Below are positions 63,846-64,000 of a DNA stretch of 64,000 nt, in pieces. The DNA lies in the NCBI RefSeq assembly GCF_040939455.1, contig NC_134108.1:88766001-88830000 (forward strand), given 5' to 3'. The notes beneath the pieces were generated by a model, which worked only from the letters and a program-made list of their open reading frames with translations, was not told where the DNA came from and did not search any database. Each line of letters opens with the position of its first letter. The first letter of the stretch is position 1. Made by a program: the position numbers and the translations under genes. Origin of the DNA: Microcebus murinus (taxonomy: Eukaryota; Chordata; Mammalia; Primates; Cheirogaleidae).

Positions 63846-63856
63846 AGAAAAAAACT

Positions 63857-64000
63857 TTTTTTTTTCTTTTTTTGAGACAGAGTCTCACTCTGTTGCCCAG
63901 GCTAGACTGAGTGCCATGGCGTCAGCCTAGCTCACAGCAACCTCAAACTCCTGGGCTCAACCGATCCTTATGCCTCAGCCTCCCGAGTAGCTGGGACTAC
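63857..64000 (-). mobile_element. Alu SINE, lemur type, cut by window end
   Basis: Poly-T then 'gagacagagtctcactctgt' and the right arm in reverse, running off the window. It lies tail-to-tail with the preceding Alu, about 10 bases apart. Confidence 0.95.

Overview
This window is non-coding genomic DNA from a strepsirrhine primate, most likely a lemur such as a mouse lemur (Microcebus) or a relative. The strongest sign is the SINE population. Most Alu copies share a lemur-type right-arm end (ctgacgccacggcactcact, then ctagcctgggcaacaaag), an 'agcactctgggaggccgag' left arm, and a linker reading 'actataaatagaaagaaatta'. Human-type AluY or AluS copies are absent. One 5'-truncated L1 also carries a 3' end that I associate with lemur L1s. 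No intact host protein-coding gene, tRNA, rRNA or CRISPR array was found. The open frames are short, and many lie in repeats. I read the window as intergenic or intronic sequence.

Layout. 1-13 kb: old LTR, MIR, L1 and MLT1-type pieces with a hAT relic at 2.6 kb, a minus-strand Alu at 5.4 kb, and several MLT1 LTRs (7.5, 8.1, 10.9, 11.8 kb). 13-25 kb: antisense L2, a long HAL1/L1-like element (15.3-17.6 kb), an L1/L2/Alu nest (19.7-20.9 kb) and a short hAT MITE (22.0 kb). 25-34 kb: unique sequence, L2, MIR, MER5A-like relics and two stretches of antisense L1. 34.0-34.3 kb: a piggyBac-type MITE flanked by TTAA. 34.3-36.2 kb: repeat-poor sequence with many homeodomain-like AT motifs, a candidate conserved regulatory region. 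42.7-46 kb: the most informative locus. A hAT MITE (42.8 kb) lies next to an L1 3' end that was split by a deleted class II (betaretrovirus-like) endogenous retrovirus, whose pol was itself hit by another hAT MITE. 46-60 kb: MIRs, old LTRs, a lineage-specific L1 tail and five Alus. 60-64 kb: L1/HAL1 debris, an AluJ, and an inverted pair of lemur Alus at the right edge.

The retrovirus is clearly dead. Gag is reduced to a proline-rich piece, most of gag-pro is missing, RT has a frameshift, stops and a changed catalytic box, integrase and env are absent, and the 3' LTR is reduced to its last few tens of bases. I found no evidence of a new functional multi-gene system. The observations most worth checking are the datable nested insertions, the hAT and piggyBac MITEs (DNA-transposon types known for unusual late activity in some mammals), several perfect short palindromes, and the repeat-poor AT-motif region near 34-35.4 kb. 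Family names come from memory of consensus features, and boundaries of ancient repeats are approximate.
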